Shown here piece after piece: positions 1 through 7,233 of a stretch of DNA of 27,093 nt. The notes below the pieces were generated by a model, which saw only the letters and a list, made by a program, of their open reading frames with translations, was not told the DNA's origin and did no database searches. Location of the stretch: NCBI GenBank assembly GCA_035524895.1, contig DATLFI010000184.1, forward strand, positions 1 to 27,093, written 5' to 3'. Numbering within the stretch: position 1 is the stretch's first letter; each line of letters opens with the position of its first letter. Source of the DNA: DATLFI01 sp035524895. Its GTDB lineage: Bacteria > Acidobacteriota > Thermoanaerobaculia > Multivoradales > Multivoraceae. The position numbers and the translations under genes were made by a program.

Positions 1-219
1 AACCCCCGCGCCCCAAGGGTGGGTGCAGGCAAGCTGCCCCGGGCAGCTTGCCTGCACCGACGTCGCCGCTGCGCGGCTCTGGTAGGGGGCGGCGTGGGGC
101 CGTCTGCGGTGTTGCGCTCGCGAAGCGTGTGACCCAGCATCGCCACCGCTCGCGCGCCTACCATCCGGCCCCACGGCGCTCCCAACGCAGCCCACGGGGG
201 TTCCACCACGGGCTGCTAG
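1..219 (+). mobile_element. Partial copy of a dispersed palindromic repeat element (copy 1)
   Basis: Bases 1-158 match the reverse complement of 12935-13091 with about four differences, including one single-base indel. Bases 162-219 match the reverse complement of 12817-12874 without a mismatch that I can find. Between the two blocks copy 1 has 3 bases where copy 2 has 60. The copy ends at 216-219 in CTAG, preceded by a hairpin (187-216) with 7-bp arms GCAGCCC/GGGCTGC. It carries a perfect palindrome at 22-58. The match runs up to base 1, so the copy is cut by the window edge. No transposase is encoded. It lies directly upstream of dsbD. A REP-like or MITE-like non-autonomous element is my inference. 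Confidence 0.85.
22..58. repeat. Perfect 37-nt palindrome inside repeat copy 1
   Basis: Two 18-base arms (GGTGCAGGCAAGCTGCCC and its exact reverse complement) are separated by a single C. As RNA or single-stranded DNA this would form a very stable hairpin. The equivalent structure in copy 2 is at 13035-13070, with no spacer base and one mismatched pair. There is no T-run beside it, so it is not a classical intrinsic terminator. Confidence 0.9.
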
Positions 220-302
220 ACGCGCGGCGGGCTCGGCCGATTCCGGTCCTCGGCGGTAAGCTCGGCAGGCATAGTTGGCGTCTCCGTCTCAAACGAACGA
301 AC

Positions 303-2249
303 ATGCCTGAGCTCCGATCCCATCTCGACCCACAGCTGGCACGACCTCGACGGGGTCGGTCCTCTCGCCTGGCGCGCTCGCTGCGCGCGGTCCGCGAGGT
401 GCTACGTCTCGGCACCAGGGTCGCGCTCTCGGCCCTCGTCCTCTGGTGTCTTGCACCGGCGATCCTCGCGCAGCCGCCACGCGCCGCCGTCCAGAAGGCC
501 ACGCTCGACGTGGTCACCGATCGCGACGCGTATCCGTTCGGCGCGATCGTCGGGCTCGCAGCGAAGGTGACGATCGAGGACGGCTGGCACCTGCAGAGCC
601 ACACGCCCTCGCTCGAGTACCTGATTCCGACGGTGCTCTCGGTCGAGCTGCCCGAAGGCTGGGAGCTGGATCCCACGACCGACATCGACTACCCGCCCGA
701 CAAGCTCTGGCAGTCCAGCTTCGAGGCCGAGCCGCTGGCGGTCTACGAAGGCACGATCCTCATCCGAGCCCGGCTGCGGGCGCCGCCCGCCTCCGCCGCG
801 GGTACCGACCAGGTCACTGAGGTGTCGCTGCCGGTCCAGCTCGAGTACCAGGCCTGCGACGACCGCGTGTGCCTGCAGCCGACGACCGCCGACGCCGTGG
901 TGCCGCTGGTCCTCGGGCGCGACGGCGCGCCCCAATACCAGGAGCTCTTCGAGGCTGGGAGTGCCCCCGAATCCGGTGCGGCGACCGCCGCTGCCCGACG
1001 CGGCGGCACCACTCTCGTCGCGGCCATCCTCCTCGGCGTGGTCGGCGGCCTGATCCTCAACCTCATGCCGTGCGTGCTGCCGGTGCTCTCGATCAAGGTC
1101 TTCGGTCTGGTCCGAGAGGCAGGTGCCGCGCGCTCGGCGGTCACCCGCGCCGCGCTTGCGATCGCGGCCGGCATCTTGTTCTCGTTCTGGACCCTCGCCG
1201 CGCTCGCCGCGGGAGCGCGCGCGGCGGGCGAGCTCGTGGGCTGGGGCATCCAGTTCCAGAACCCCGGCTTCGTCGCGTTCCTCGCCATCGTGCTCCTGTT
1301 CTTCGCGCTCAACCTGTGGGGCCTGTTCGAGATCCCGCTCCCGGCGGCACTCGCCAACCGGCTCGGCACGACCGCCGGCCACTCCGGACCCGCAGGCCAC
1401 TTCGCGGCGGGCCTGTTCGCGACGTTGATGGCGACCCCCTGCTCGGCGCCCTTCCTCGGCACCGCGGTCGGCTTCGCGCTCAGCCAGCCGGCCTGGGCAA
1501 CGTTCGCCGTGTTCACCGCGGTGGGGCTCGGCATGGCGCTCCCCTACCTCGTGCTGGCCATCGCGCCAGGTGCGCTGGCGATCCTGCCCAGGCCCGGTGC
1601 CTGGATGGACACGCTCAAGAAGGCGATGGGCTTCCTGCTCGTCGGCACCGTGGTCTGGCTGCTCTACGTGCTCGGAGCGCAGATCGCGCCGGAGCGGTTG
1701 GCCTTCGTCGAAGGCGCGCTCCTCGCCCTGGCGCTGTTCGCGTGGCTGCGCGGCCAGGCGCGCTCGGGTCCCTCGCGCGCGCTGGCCGCTGCCGGAGTCG
1801 TCGCCTGTGCCGCAGCAACCCTGCTCCTCGCCGCCACCGCGGCCCGTGGCGCCGCCGGATACGCGCGGGGAACTCCCTCGCTCCTGACCTGGACTCCGTT
1901 CGACGAGTCGCGCGCGGTCGAGCTCGCCGCAGGCGGCGAGCTGGTGTTCATCGACGTCACGGCCGACTGGTGCGCCACCTGCAAAGTGATCGAGCGCGTC
2001 GTGCTCGAGACCGAAGAGGTGGCCGCGCTGTTCGAACGCCACGGCGTGGTCGCCATGCGCGCCGACTGGACCAACCGAGACGACCAGATCTCCCAGTTCC
2101 TGGCGGGCTTCGGGCGCTACGCGATCCCGTTCTACGTGCTCTACCGGCCAGGGCAGGAGCCGCACGTGTTCGGCGAGCTGCTCACCCGCAGCGCGGTGAT
2201 CGAGGTGGTAGAGGGAGCGGCCGCGAGGGTGGCTGCGCGAGCGCGCTGA
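303..2249 (+). CDS. dsbD: Thiol:disulfide interchange protein DsbD (three-domain electron transporter)
   Basis: DsbD moves electrons from cytoplasmic thioredoxin across the inner membrane to periplasmic thiol proteins. From the start at 303 the product is 648 aa, normal for the family, and all three expected cysteine pairs are present. An N-terminal periplasmic DsbD-alpha-like domain has C185 and C190 (YQACDDRVC). A multi-span membrane core runs roughly from residue 240 to 515, with C257 in NLMPCVLP and C380 in ATPCSAP. A C-terminal thioredoxin domain has C557-A-T-C560 in the context ADWCATCK. A hydrophobic signal segment lies near residues 38-54. The open frame continues upstream to base 48, but that part is repeat sequence. 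I see no clear Shine-Dalgarno at ATG 303, and GTG 399 would give a more typical signal peptide, so the exact start is uncertain. The gene converges on the copper/haem protein gene with only 11 bp between them. Confidence 0.9.
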   Translation: MPELRSHLDPQLARPRRGRSSRLARSLRAVREVLRLGTRVALSALVLWCLAPAILAQPPRAAVQKATLDVVTDRDAYPFGAIVGLAAKVTIEDGWHLQSHTPSLEYLIPTVLSVELPEGWELDPTTDIDYPPDKLWQSSFEAEPLAVYEGTILIRARLRAPPASAAGTDQVTEVSLPVQLEYQACDDRVCLQPTTADAVVPLVLGRDGAPQYQELFEAGSAPESGAATAAARRGGTTLVAAILLGVVGGLILNLMPCVLPVLSIKVFGLVREAGAARSAVTRAALAIAAGILFSFWTLAALAAGARAAGELVGWGIQFQNPGFVAFLAIVLLFFALNLWGLFEIPLPAALANRLGTTAGHSGPAGHFAAGLFATLMATPCSAPFLGTAVGFALSQPAWATFAVFTAVGLGMALPYLVLAIAPGALAILPRPGAWMDTLKKAMGFLLVGTVVWLLYVLGAQIAPERLAFVEGALLALALFAWLRGQARSGPSRALAAAGVVACAAATLLLAATAARGAAGYARGTPSLLTWTPFDESRAVELAAGGELVFIDVTADWCATCKVIERVVLETEEVAALFERHGVVAMRADWTNRDDQISQFLAGFGRYAIPFYVLYRPGQEPHVFGELLTRSAVIEVVEGAAARVAARAR

Positions 2250-2260
2250 CTCCGCGGGCC

Positions 2261-3697
2261 CTACTCGCGCCCCGAGCTGGCGCCTGGCTCCTCGCCCTGC
2301 CCGGGACGGCGGTTGTTCATGAAGCTCTTGATCAGCCGCTGCCTGTCCGCCGGGTTGAGGCTCTCGAGGTCGATGCCGAGGAACGAGCGCAACGCCTCGC
2401 GCGGATCCATGTCGGCGGTCTGGGAACGCGCGCCGAAGCCCATCCTCTCCTTCGGCAGATAGCCGGGCTCGGCGTCGGTGAAGTCCATAAACCCGAACAT
2501 CATCTCGGAGGTGGTCGGCTGCCCGAAGGTCACGATCTCGTTGGGGTTCGGGTTGTTCGGGTTGTCAGCCGAGTTGTCCCACGACATGACGAGCTCGATG
2601 CGCGTGCCCGCCGGCACCAGCTTCTCCTCGCGGAACCGGTAGGTGGTCTGCCAGTTGAAGTCGTACTCCGGCACCTCGAGCAGCGTCTCTCGGGTCCCGT
2701 CCGGGTAGTGAGCGACATACGTCGCGCCCTTGCCGCGCACGTGGGCGTGCGGCAGCAGCGAGACGATGCGCGAGTCGCGCTCGAGGGTGTAGCTCACCTG
2801 CGAGCTGTAGTTGGGATCGCCGGCGGGGATCTCGAACCACATGTTGCCGAGCGGAGCGTTCTGGACCACGTGGGTGGGCTGGTAGCCCTCCGGGTAGAAG
2901 CGCAGCGCGACCTGGGACAGGTCCCACACGGCGGTGCCGGGGCCCGCCTCCTTGTGGTAGTGCATCTGCCAGCGGATCACCTGCCCCGGCTTGATCAGCG
3001 TGCCGTAGCCTTCGCGGTGGATCGTCGGATCGTTGCCAGGCGCGACACCGCCGAGCGGCAGCGCGATGATGTGGTGGACCACCGAGCTGCCCGGCCGGAA
3101 CTCGATCGCGCGCGCCCACCGCGGCTCCGGCAGCACGTCGGTGGTGATCTCGGTCTCGAAGGTGATGTAGTGGTCTTCGATCTCGTCACCGACGAGGTAC
3201 TTCTCCGGGATCGAGAGGACGAGATCGGGCTCGCCGATCTGCCAGCCTTCGACGTTCGGCCACTGCCGGGGCAGCGGCGCCTTGCCGGCATCACCCGCCG
3301 GCGCGCCGGCCTTCGTCCACGACACGATCGTCGCGATCTCGGCGTCGGTGAGCGTGCGTTCGTTCTCGAACACCCCGGCCTGCGCAGGCGAAGCGTGCCA
3401 CGGCGGCATCTCGCGCGCCGCGACCTTCTGCGCGATCGACTTGGCCCACGGCCGTGTCTCGTCGTAGCTGGTGAAGGCCATCGGCGCCACCATGCCGCCG
3501 AGGTTCGCGCCGTTGGGGCGATGGCAGGTCTGGCAGCTTCCCTGGAGGATCGGCAGCACGTCCTCGTAGAAGGTGACGGAGCCCTGATCCTTGGCCTCGG
3601 TGGTGGAGCTGCTCGCGGCGAGCGCCGGTGCGGCGGCTAGAGCCGGCAAGACGAGTGCGGCGACGACGATTCTTTGGAGGCCTGGGATTCGTGACAT
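2261..3697 (-). CDS. Secreted cytochrome c / type II copper ascorbate-dependent monooxygenase-like protein
   Basis: This 478-aa protein has a signal peptide (about residues 1-28), then a c-type haem domain with CQTCH at 55-59. It is followed by a region like the PHM/dopamine beta-hydroxylase fold. Candidate copper ligands appear in the right order: H208-H209 (VVHH), H246/H248 (MHYH), H317/H319 (PHAH) and M399/M400 (SEMMFGF). In the PHM family the first His pair plus a third His bind one copper, and a later HxH plus Met bind the other. The substrate cannot be told from sequence. A haem c domain fused to such a copper domain suggests that electrons enter through the haem instead of from free ascorbate (inference). 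The start is supported by GGAAGGA six bases upstream of the ATG. The MFS transporter gene lies upstream on the same strand, and a TetR-type palindrome lies 46 bp before the start. Confidence 0.8.
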   Translation of the reverse strand: MSRIPGLQRIVVAALVLPALAAAPALAASSSTTEAKDQGSVTFYEDVLPILQGSCQTCHRPNGANLGGMVAPMAFTSYDETRPWAKSIAQKVAAREMPPWHASPAQAGVFENERTLTDAEIATIVSWTKAGAPAGDAGKAPLPRQWPNVEGWQIGEPDLVLSIPEKYLVGDEIEDHYITFETEITTDVLPEPRWARAIEFRPGSSVVHHIIALPLGGVAPGNDPTIHREGYGTLIKPGQVIRWQMHYHKEAGPGTAVWDLSQVALRFYPEGYQPTHVVQNAPLGNMWFEIPAGDPNYSSQVSYTLERDSRIVSLLPHAHVRGKGATYVAHYPDGTRETLLEVPEYDFNWQTTYRFREEKLVPAGTRIELVMSWDNSADNPNNPNPNEIVTFGQPTTSEMMFGFMDFTDAEPGYLPKERMGFGARSQTADMDPREALRSFLGIDLESLNPADRQRLIKSFMNNRRPGQGEEPGASSGRE

Positions 3698-3742
3698 GGA
3701 GCATCCTTCCTACGAGGTCCGGAAGACCAGGATACCCCGAAA

Positions 3743-3758
3743 CTGACCGCTCGGTCAG
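3743..3758. promoter_or_regulatory. TetR-type operator palindrome upstream of the copper/haem protein gene
   Basis: The bases CTGACCG-CT-CGGTCAG form a perfect inverted repeat with 7-bp arms and a 2-bp spacer. This resembles operators bound by many TetR-family repressors, which often contain a TGACCG/CGGTCA core. It lies 46 bp upstream of the start codon at 3697, a sensible place to block transcription. No TetR-family gene lies in the window, so the regulator would be encoded elsewhere. I could not identify convincing -35/-10 boxes around it. Confidence 0.5.
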
Positions 3759-3767
3759 CAAAATGCT

Positions 3768-3790
3768 GGCCCCAGGCGCTGCCTGGTGCC
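3768..3790 (-). terminator. Hairpin after the MFS gene, possible terminator
   Basis: The 6-bp arms CCAGGC/GCCTGG with a 3-base loop extend by three more pairs after one mismatch. The hairpin lies about 23 bases after the MFS stop codon on the minus strand. A TTTT run follows seven bases later, so this would be a weak or imperfect intrinsic terminator. If functional it separates transcription of the transporter from that of the copper/haem protein. Confidence 0.4.
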
Positions 3791-3812
3791 TCGTTCTCAG
3801 CGGTCCTCGCGT

Positions 3813-5096
3813 CTAGGACTCTTCGAGCTCGGCCAAATGCCTTCCTCGCGTCTCCGGTCCGAGCCAAACCAGCGCCGCGCACACTAGGAGCGACGAGATG
3901 ATGCAGGTCGCCATGGCGTTGGCGAGCGGCCAGCCGCGGTCCTGCAGCGCTCCGACCACGAACGGGGTCATCGCGCCGAGCGCGGCGCCGGCGTGATAGG
4001 CGAAGCCACCGCCCAGTGCACGAACGGCGGTTGGGAACCGCTCGGAGAGGTAGGTCGGGACTACGCCCCACATGCCTGCGCCGCAAAGCCCGATGAGCAA
4101 CGCGCCGGCGAGCATCGGCATCGGCCGCGAGGTGAACAGGTAGAGCGGCACCACCAGGACCCCGAGAAGCGCCGCGATCGTGGCCGCGCCGCGCCGTCCG
4201 GGCAAGCCCTCCGAGACGCGGCCCCAGAGCGCCGCGCCGGCGATGCCGCCGACGTTGAGGGCAACCAGGTACGGCAAGGTCGAAACGCCCTTCTCGCGCA
4301 GGTAGGTCGCGTACCAGAACGAGATCGAGTAGTACGAGAACATGAAGCAGCCGATCAGCACCGAGGTCTGCAAGGTCGTGCCCAGCAGATCGCGGTGGAA
4401 GATCCGTCCGAACGACATCCGCTTTTCCACCTTGTGCTTCTCGAGATGTCTCTGTCTCGAGAGCCAGACCGGACTCTCGGGCACCTTTCTCCGGATCCAC
4501 AGCACCAACAGCGCCGGCACGATGCCGATCCAGAACATCGACCGCCAGGCGATCTCGCCGAGCGGCTCGAGCAACGGGTAGACGAAGGTGAACACCAGCG
4601 CCGACAGGATGAACCCCCAGGAATAGCCACCCTGGAGCAGACCCGAGGCGATTCCCCGCAGGTGTGGCGGCCAGTGCTCGAGCACGAGCGGCATTCCCGC
4701 CGCCCACTCGCCGCCCATGCCGATGCCGAACAGCGCGCGGAAGCCGAACAGCATCGCGTACGAGGTCGAGAAGCCGCTGAGCGCCGCGAACAGCGAGAAC
4801 CACAGGATCGAGAGCATCAACGGCAGCTTGCGCCCGTAACGATCCGCCGCGCTGCCGGCGACCGCGCCGCCCACCAGCCGCATCACCAGCGTCACCGTGC
4901 CGAGTGCGCCGGCGAGCGCGCGGTCGACGGTGAAGCTCTGCTGGATGTCGATGAGGATGAAGGTGAGGATCGTGAAGTCGAAGCCGTCGAGCACCCAACC
5001 GAGGAACGTCGCCCAGAACGCCTTCCACTGATCGGAATTGACCTGCCGGTACCAAGGGACCGTCGGCACGGCGGAGACCGCATTGCTTCCACTCAC
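3813..5096 (-). CDS. MFS transporter, SHS/NanT-like (organic or sugar acid:proton symporter)
   Basis: This is a 427-aa, roughly 12-span major facilitator. The N-terminal DGFDFTILTF segment, the RYGRK loop between spans 2 and 3, RALFGIGMGGEW in span 4 and the loop motif RRKVPESPVW are typical of the sialate:H+ / lactate symporter branch (SHS, NanT). Substrates there are monocarboxylates or sugar acids, but this protein's substrate is not determined by these motifs. I placed the start at GTG 5096 because GAGGAGG lies eight bases upstream. The frame is open to 5240, but that stretch is Pro/Arg-rich and unlike a transporter N-terminus. The gene precedes the copper/haem protein on the same strand with a 115-bp gap containing a hairpin and an operator, so co-transcription is uncertain. 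Confidence 0.85.
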   Translation of the reverse strand: MSGSNAVSAVPTVPWYRQVNSDQWKAFWATFLGWVLDGFDFTILTFILIDIQQSFTVDRALAGALGTVTLVMRLVGGAVAGSAADRYGRKLPLMLSILWFSLFAALSGFSTSYAMLFGFRALFGIGMGGEWAAGMPLVLEHWPPHLRGIASGLLQGGYSWGFILSALVFTFVYPLLEPLGEIAWRSMFWIGIVPALLVLWIRRKVPESPVWLSRQRHLEKHKVEKRMSFGRIFHRDLLGTTLQTSVLIGCFMFSYYSISFWYATYLREKGVSTLPYLVALNVGGIAGAALWGRVSEGLPGRRGAATIAALLGVLVVPLYLFTSRPMPMLAGALLIGLCGAGMWGVVPTYLSERFPTAVRALGGGFAYHAGAALGAMTPFVVGALQDRGWPLANAMATCIISSLLVCAALVWLGPETRGRHLAELEES

Positions 5097-5347
5097 GCGT
5101 CGCACCTCCTCGGCAGCTCGTGGATCTTCGGGCCGGGGCTCCTGCTCGGCAGCCGCCGGCCGCAAAGGCGCTCGGGTGGGCGGCGACCGTAGCAGGGTCC
5201 GCGCCGGTGCGCGATCCCGACCTGCGCCCGCAACGTCCATAGGATTCTGTACGGATGCAGCCGACGCAGCCGGCGTGACAGGATGGTCGCCGACCGACAG
5301 ATGACCACGAGGGCGCCCCCCGAGCCCCCACCCAGGAGGACGGATCG

Positions 5348-5758
5348 ATGCTTCGAGTGACAGCCATCGCGCTGGCTTCGCTGTTCGCGCTGCTGCCCTT
5401 CGCCGCCCGCCCCGCAGGGGCGCAGGAGCGTGCCTACGAGCTGCGCACCTACATCGCCGAGGACGGCAAGCTGGAAGAGCTGCACGCGCGCTTCCGCAAT
5501 CACACCGTCAAGCTGTTCGAAAAGCACGGCATGGCGGTGGTCGGCTTCTGGGTGCCATCGAGCGGCGAGGCCGCCGCCAACACGCTGATCTACCTGCTGT
5601 CCTTCCCGAGCACCCAGGCGCGCGGCGAAGCGTGGCGGGCGTTCGCCGCCGACGAAGAGTGGAAGAAGGTGCGCGCAGAGTCCGAGAAGAACGGGCCTCT
5701 GGTCAAGAAGATCGAATCGACGATGCTCGCTCCCACCGACTACTCGGCGCTGCGCTGA
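5348..5758 (+). CDS. Secreted NIPSNAP-family protein
   Basis: This 136-aa protein has a signal peptide (about residues 1-25, ending ARPAGA). The rest matches one NIPSNAP domain, an alpha+beta barrel-like fold: YELRTYIAEDGKLEELHARF, then HTVKLFEKHGM, then a VGFWVP strand. NIPSNAP domains have no single established enzymatic role, so I assign none. A strong Shine-Dalgarno (AGGAGG, eight bases before ATG) supports the start. It is transcribed divergently from the MFS gene across about 250 bp in which I recognise no further feature, and it converges on rarA with a 35-bp gap. Confidence 0.8.
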   Translation: MLRVTAIALASLFALLPFAARPAGAQERAYELRTYIAEDGKLEELHARFRNHTVKLFEKHGMAVVGFWVPSSGEAAANTLIYLLSFPSTQARGEAWRAFAADEEWKKVRAESEKNGPLVKKIESTMLAPTDYSALR

Positions 5759-5793
5759 CGAGCCCGCTGGCGTATCCGAAGACCGCTCGAGGG

Positions 5794-7224
5794 CTACCCG
5801 CCGCTTTCCCGGCGGCGCGCGCGTTCCCTGCGCGCAGCGAGATCCTCGAGCCGGCGACGAAGCTCCGGCTCGAGCCCGGCCCCGGACGGCACGAAGAAGC
5901 GCTCTCCGCGCACGCTCTCGGGCAGACATTCGAGCCCGCCCACGCCCTCCTCGGTCTCGGGCGCGTAGACGTAGTCCCGGCCGTAGCCGAGACCCTTCAT
6001 CAGCCGCGTCGGCGCGTTCCGGATGGCGAGCGGCACCGGCTCGGCCGGGCGCTCCGCGATGGCTCGGCGCGCCGCCTTCTCGGCCGCGTAGGTCGCGACG
6101 CTCTTGGGCGCTAGCGCGAGGTAGAGCACGGCCTGCACCAGCGCCAGCTCGCCTTCGGGCGATCCGAGTCGATCGAAGGCATCCCATGCGGCGAGCGTCA
6201 ACGACAGCGCTTGCGGGTCGGCGAGGCCGATGTCCTCGCTCGCGAAGCGCACCATGCGGCGCGCGACGTATCCCGCCTCCTCGCCGCCCTCGAGCATCCG
6301 CAGCAGCCAGTACACCGCCGCGTCGGGGTCGCTCTCGCGCAGCGACTTGTGGAGCGCCGAGATGAGGTCGAAGTGCTGCTCCCCAGCCTTGTCGTAGAGC
6401 AACACCTTGCGCTGTTGCGCGCGCTCGACGTCGGCCACGGTGACGAGCCGCTGTCCGCCGGCGACGGCGTCCTCCACCACCAGCTCGAGCAGCGACAGCG
6501 TCCTGCGGGCGTCGCCCGACGCGAGCTGGACGATGGCCGCGCGCGCGTCCGGGAGGACCTCGACACCTCGACCGCCCAACCCGCGCGCCTGATCGGCGAG
6601 CGCGCGGTCGAGCAACTCTCCCAACTCCGCCGCGCCGAGAGGCTCGAGCACCAGTACGCGGCAGCGCGAGAGCAGCGCCGAGTTGAGCTCGAACGAGGGG
6701 TTCTCGGTCGTGGCGCCCACCAGCACCACGTCGCCACGCTCGACGTACGGCAGGAAGGCGTCCTGCTGCGCGCGATTGAACCGGTGGATCTCGTCGACGA
6801 AGAGCAGCACCGGCCGGTCGCGGCGAAGTCGCTCGGCCTCGGACATCACCTCCTTGATCTCCTTGATACCGGCGGTGACTGCGGAGAAGGGGACGAAGTG
6901 GCACCGCATCTCCTGGGCGAGCAGTCGAGCTAGCGTCGTCTTGCCGCTGCCGGGAGGCCCCCAGAAAACGATCGAAGGAAGCTTCCCGGACCGGAGCGCC
7001 CGCCGCAGCACCCCCGAGGCGCCGATCAGAGCTTCCTGTCCAACCACCTCGTCGAGGGATCTGGGGCGAAGGCGCTCCGCGAGAGGGGTAGCGCGGTTGT
7101 CGGACGACGCGGCGGCACCCGTTCCCGCGCGGCCGCCCCCCACGGTTGGACCGGGCTCACCGTCGAACAAACCGGGGGCGCCGCCTCCCAGAGAGCTGCG
7201 GCCCGCTGGTTTCCTGGTCGCCAC
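5794..7224 (-). CDS. rarA: Replication-associated recombination protein RarA (MgsA), AAA+ ATPase
   Basis: RarA acts at stalled replication forks and is related to clamp loaders and eukaryotic WRNIP1. The 476-aa product starts with a variable tail of about 45 residues. The AAA+ core follows: PLAERLRPRSLDEVVGQ, Walker A GPPGSGKT (89-96), Walker B LLFVDEIH (DE at 134-135) and sensor 1 ATTENPS (161-167). Next come the lid and the C-terminal tetramerisation domain, with the family signatures DPDAAVYWLLRMLEGGE and RFASEDIGLADP. The length is slightly above the usual 430-450 because of the N-terminal tail. Only 9 bp separate it from the end of the upstream unknown gene on the same strand, so the two probably share a transcript. 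Confidence 0.93.
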   Translation of the reverse strand: MATRKPAGRSSLGGGAPGLFDGEPGPTVGGGRAGTGAAASSDNRATPLAERLRPRSLDEVVGQEALIGASGVLRRALRSGKLPSIVFWGPPGSGKTTLARLLAQEMRCHFVPFSAVTAGIKEIKEVMSEAERLRRDRPVLLFVDEIHRFNRAQQDAFLPYVERGDVVLVGATTENPSFELNSALLSRCRVLVLEPLGAAELGELLDRALADQARGLGGRGVEVLPDARAAIVQLASGDARRTLSLLELVVEDAVAGGQRLVTVADVERAQQRKVLLYDKAGEQHFDLISALHKSLRESDPDAAVYWLLRMLEGGEEAGYVARRMVRFASEDIGLADPQALSLTLAAWDAFDRLGSPEGELALVQAVLYLALAPKSVATYAAEKAARRAIAERPAEPVPLAIRNAPTRLMKGLGYGRDYVYAPETEEGVGGLECLPESVRGERFFVPSGAGLEPELRRRLEDLAARRERARRRESGG

Positions 7225-7233
7225 GCCGGTGTC

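Noticed and set aside
48..302. An 85-residue N-terminal extension of DsbD
   Set aside because: Most of it is repeat copy 1, and it would bury the signal segment deep inside the protein.
402..2165. Long open frame antisense to dsbD on the minus strand
   Set aside because: Its residue pattern (Arg/Glu/Gly-rich, no hydrophobic core) is that of a shadow frame in high-GC DNA, while the plus-strand frame has all DsbD motifs.
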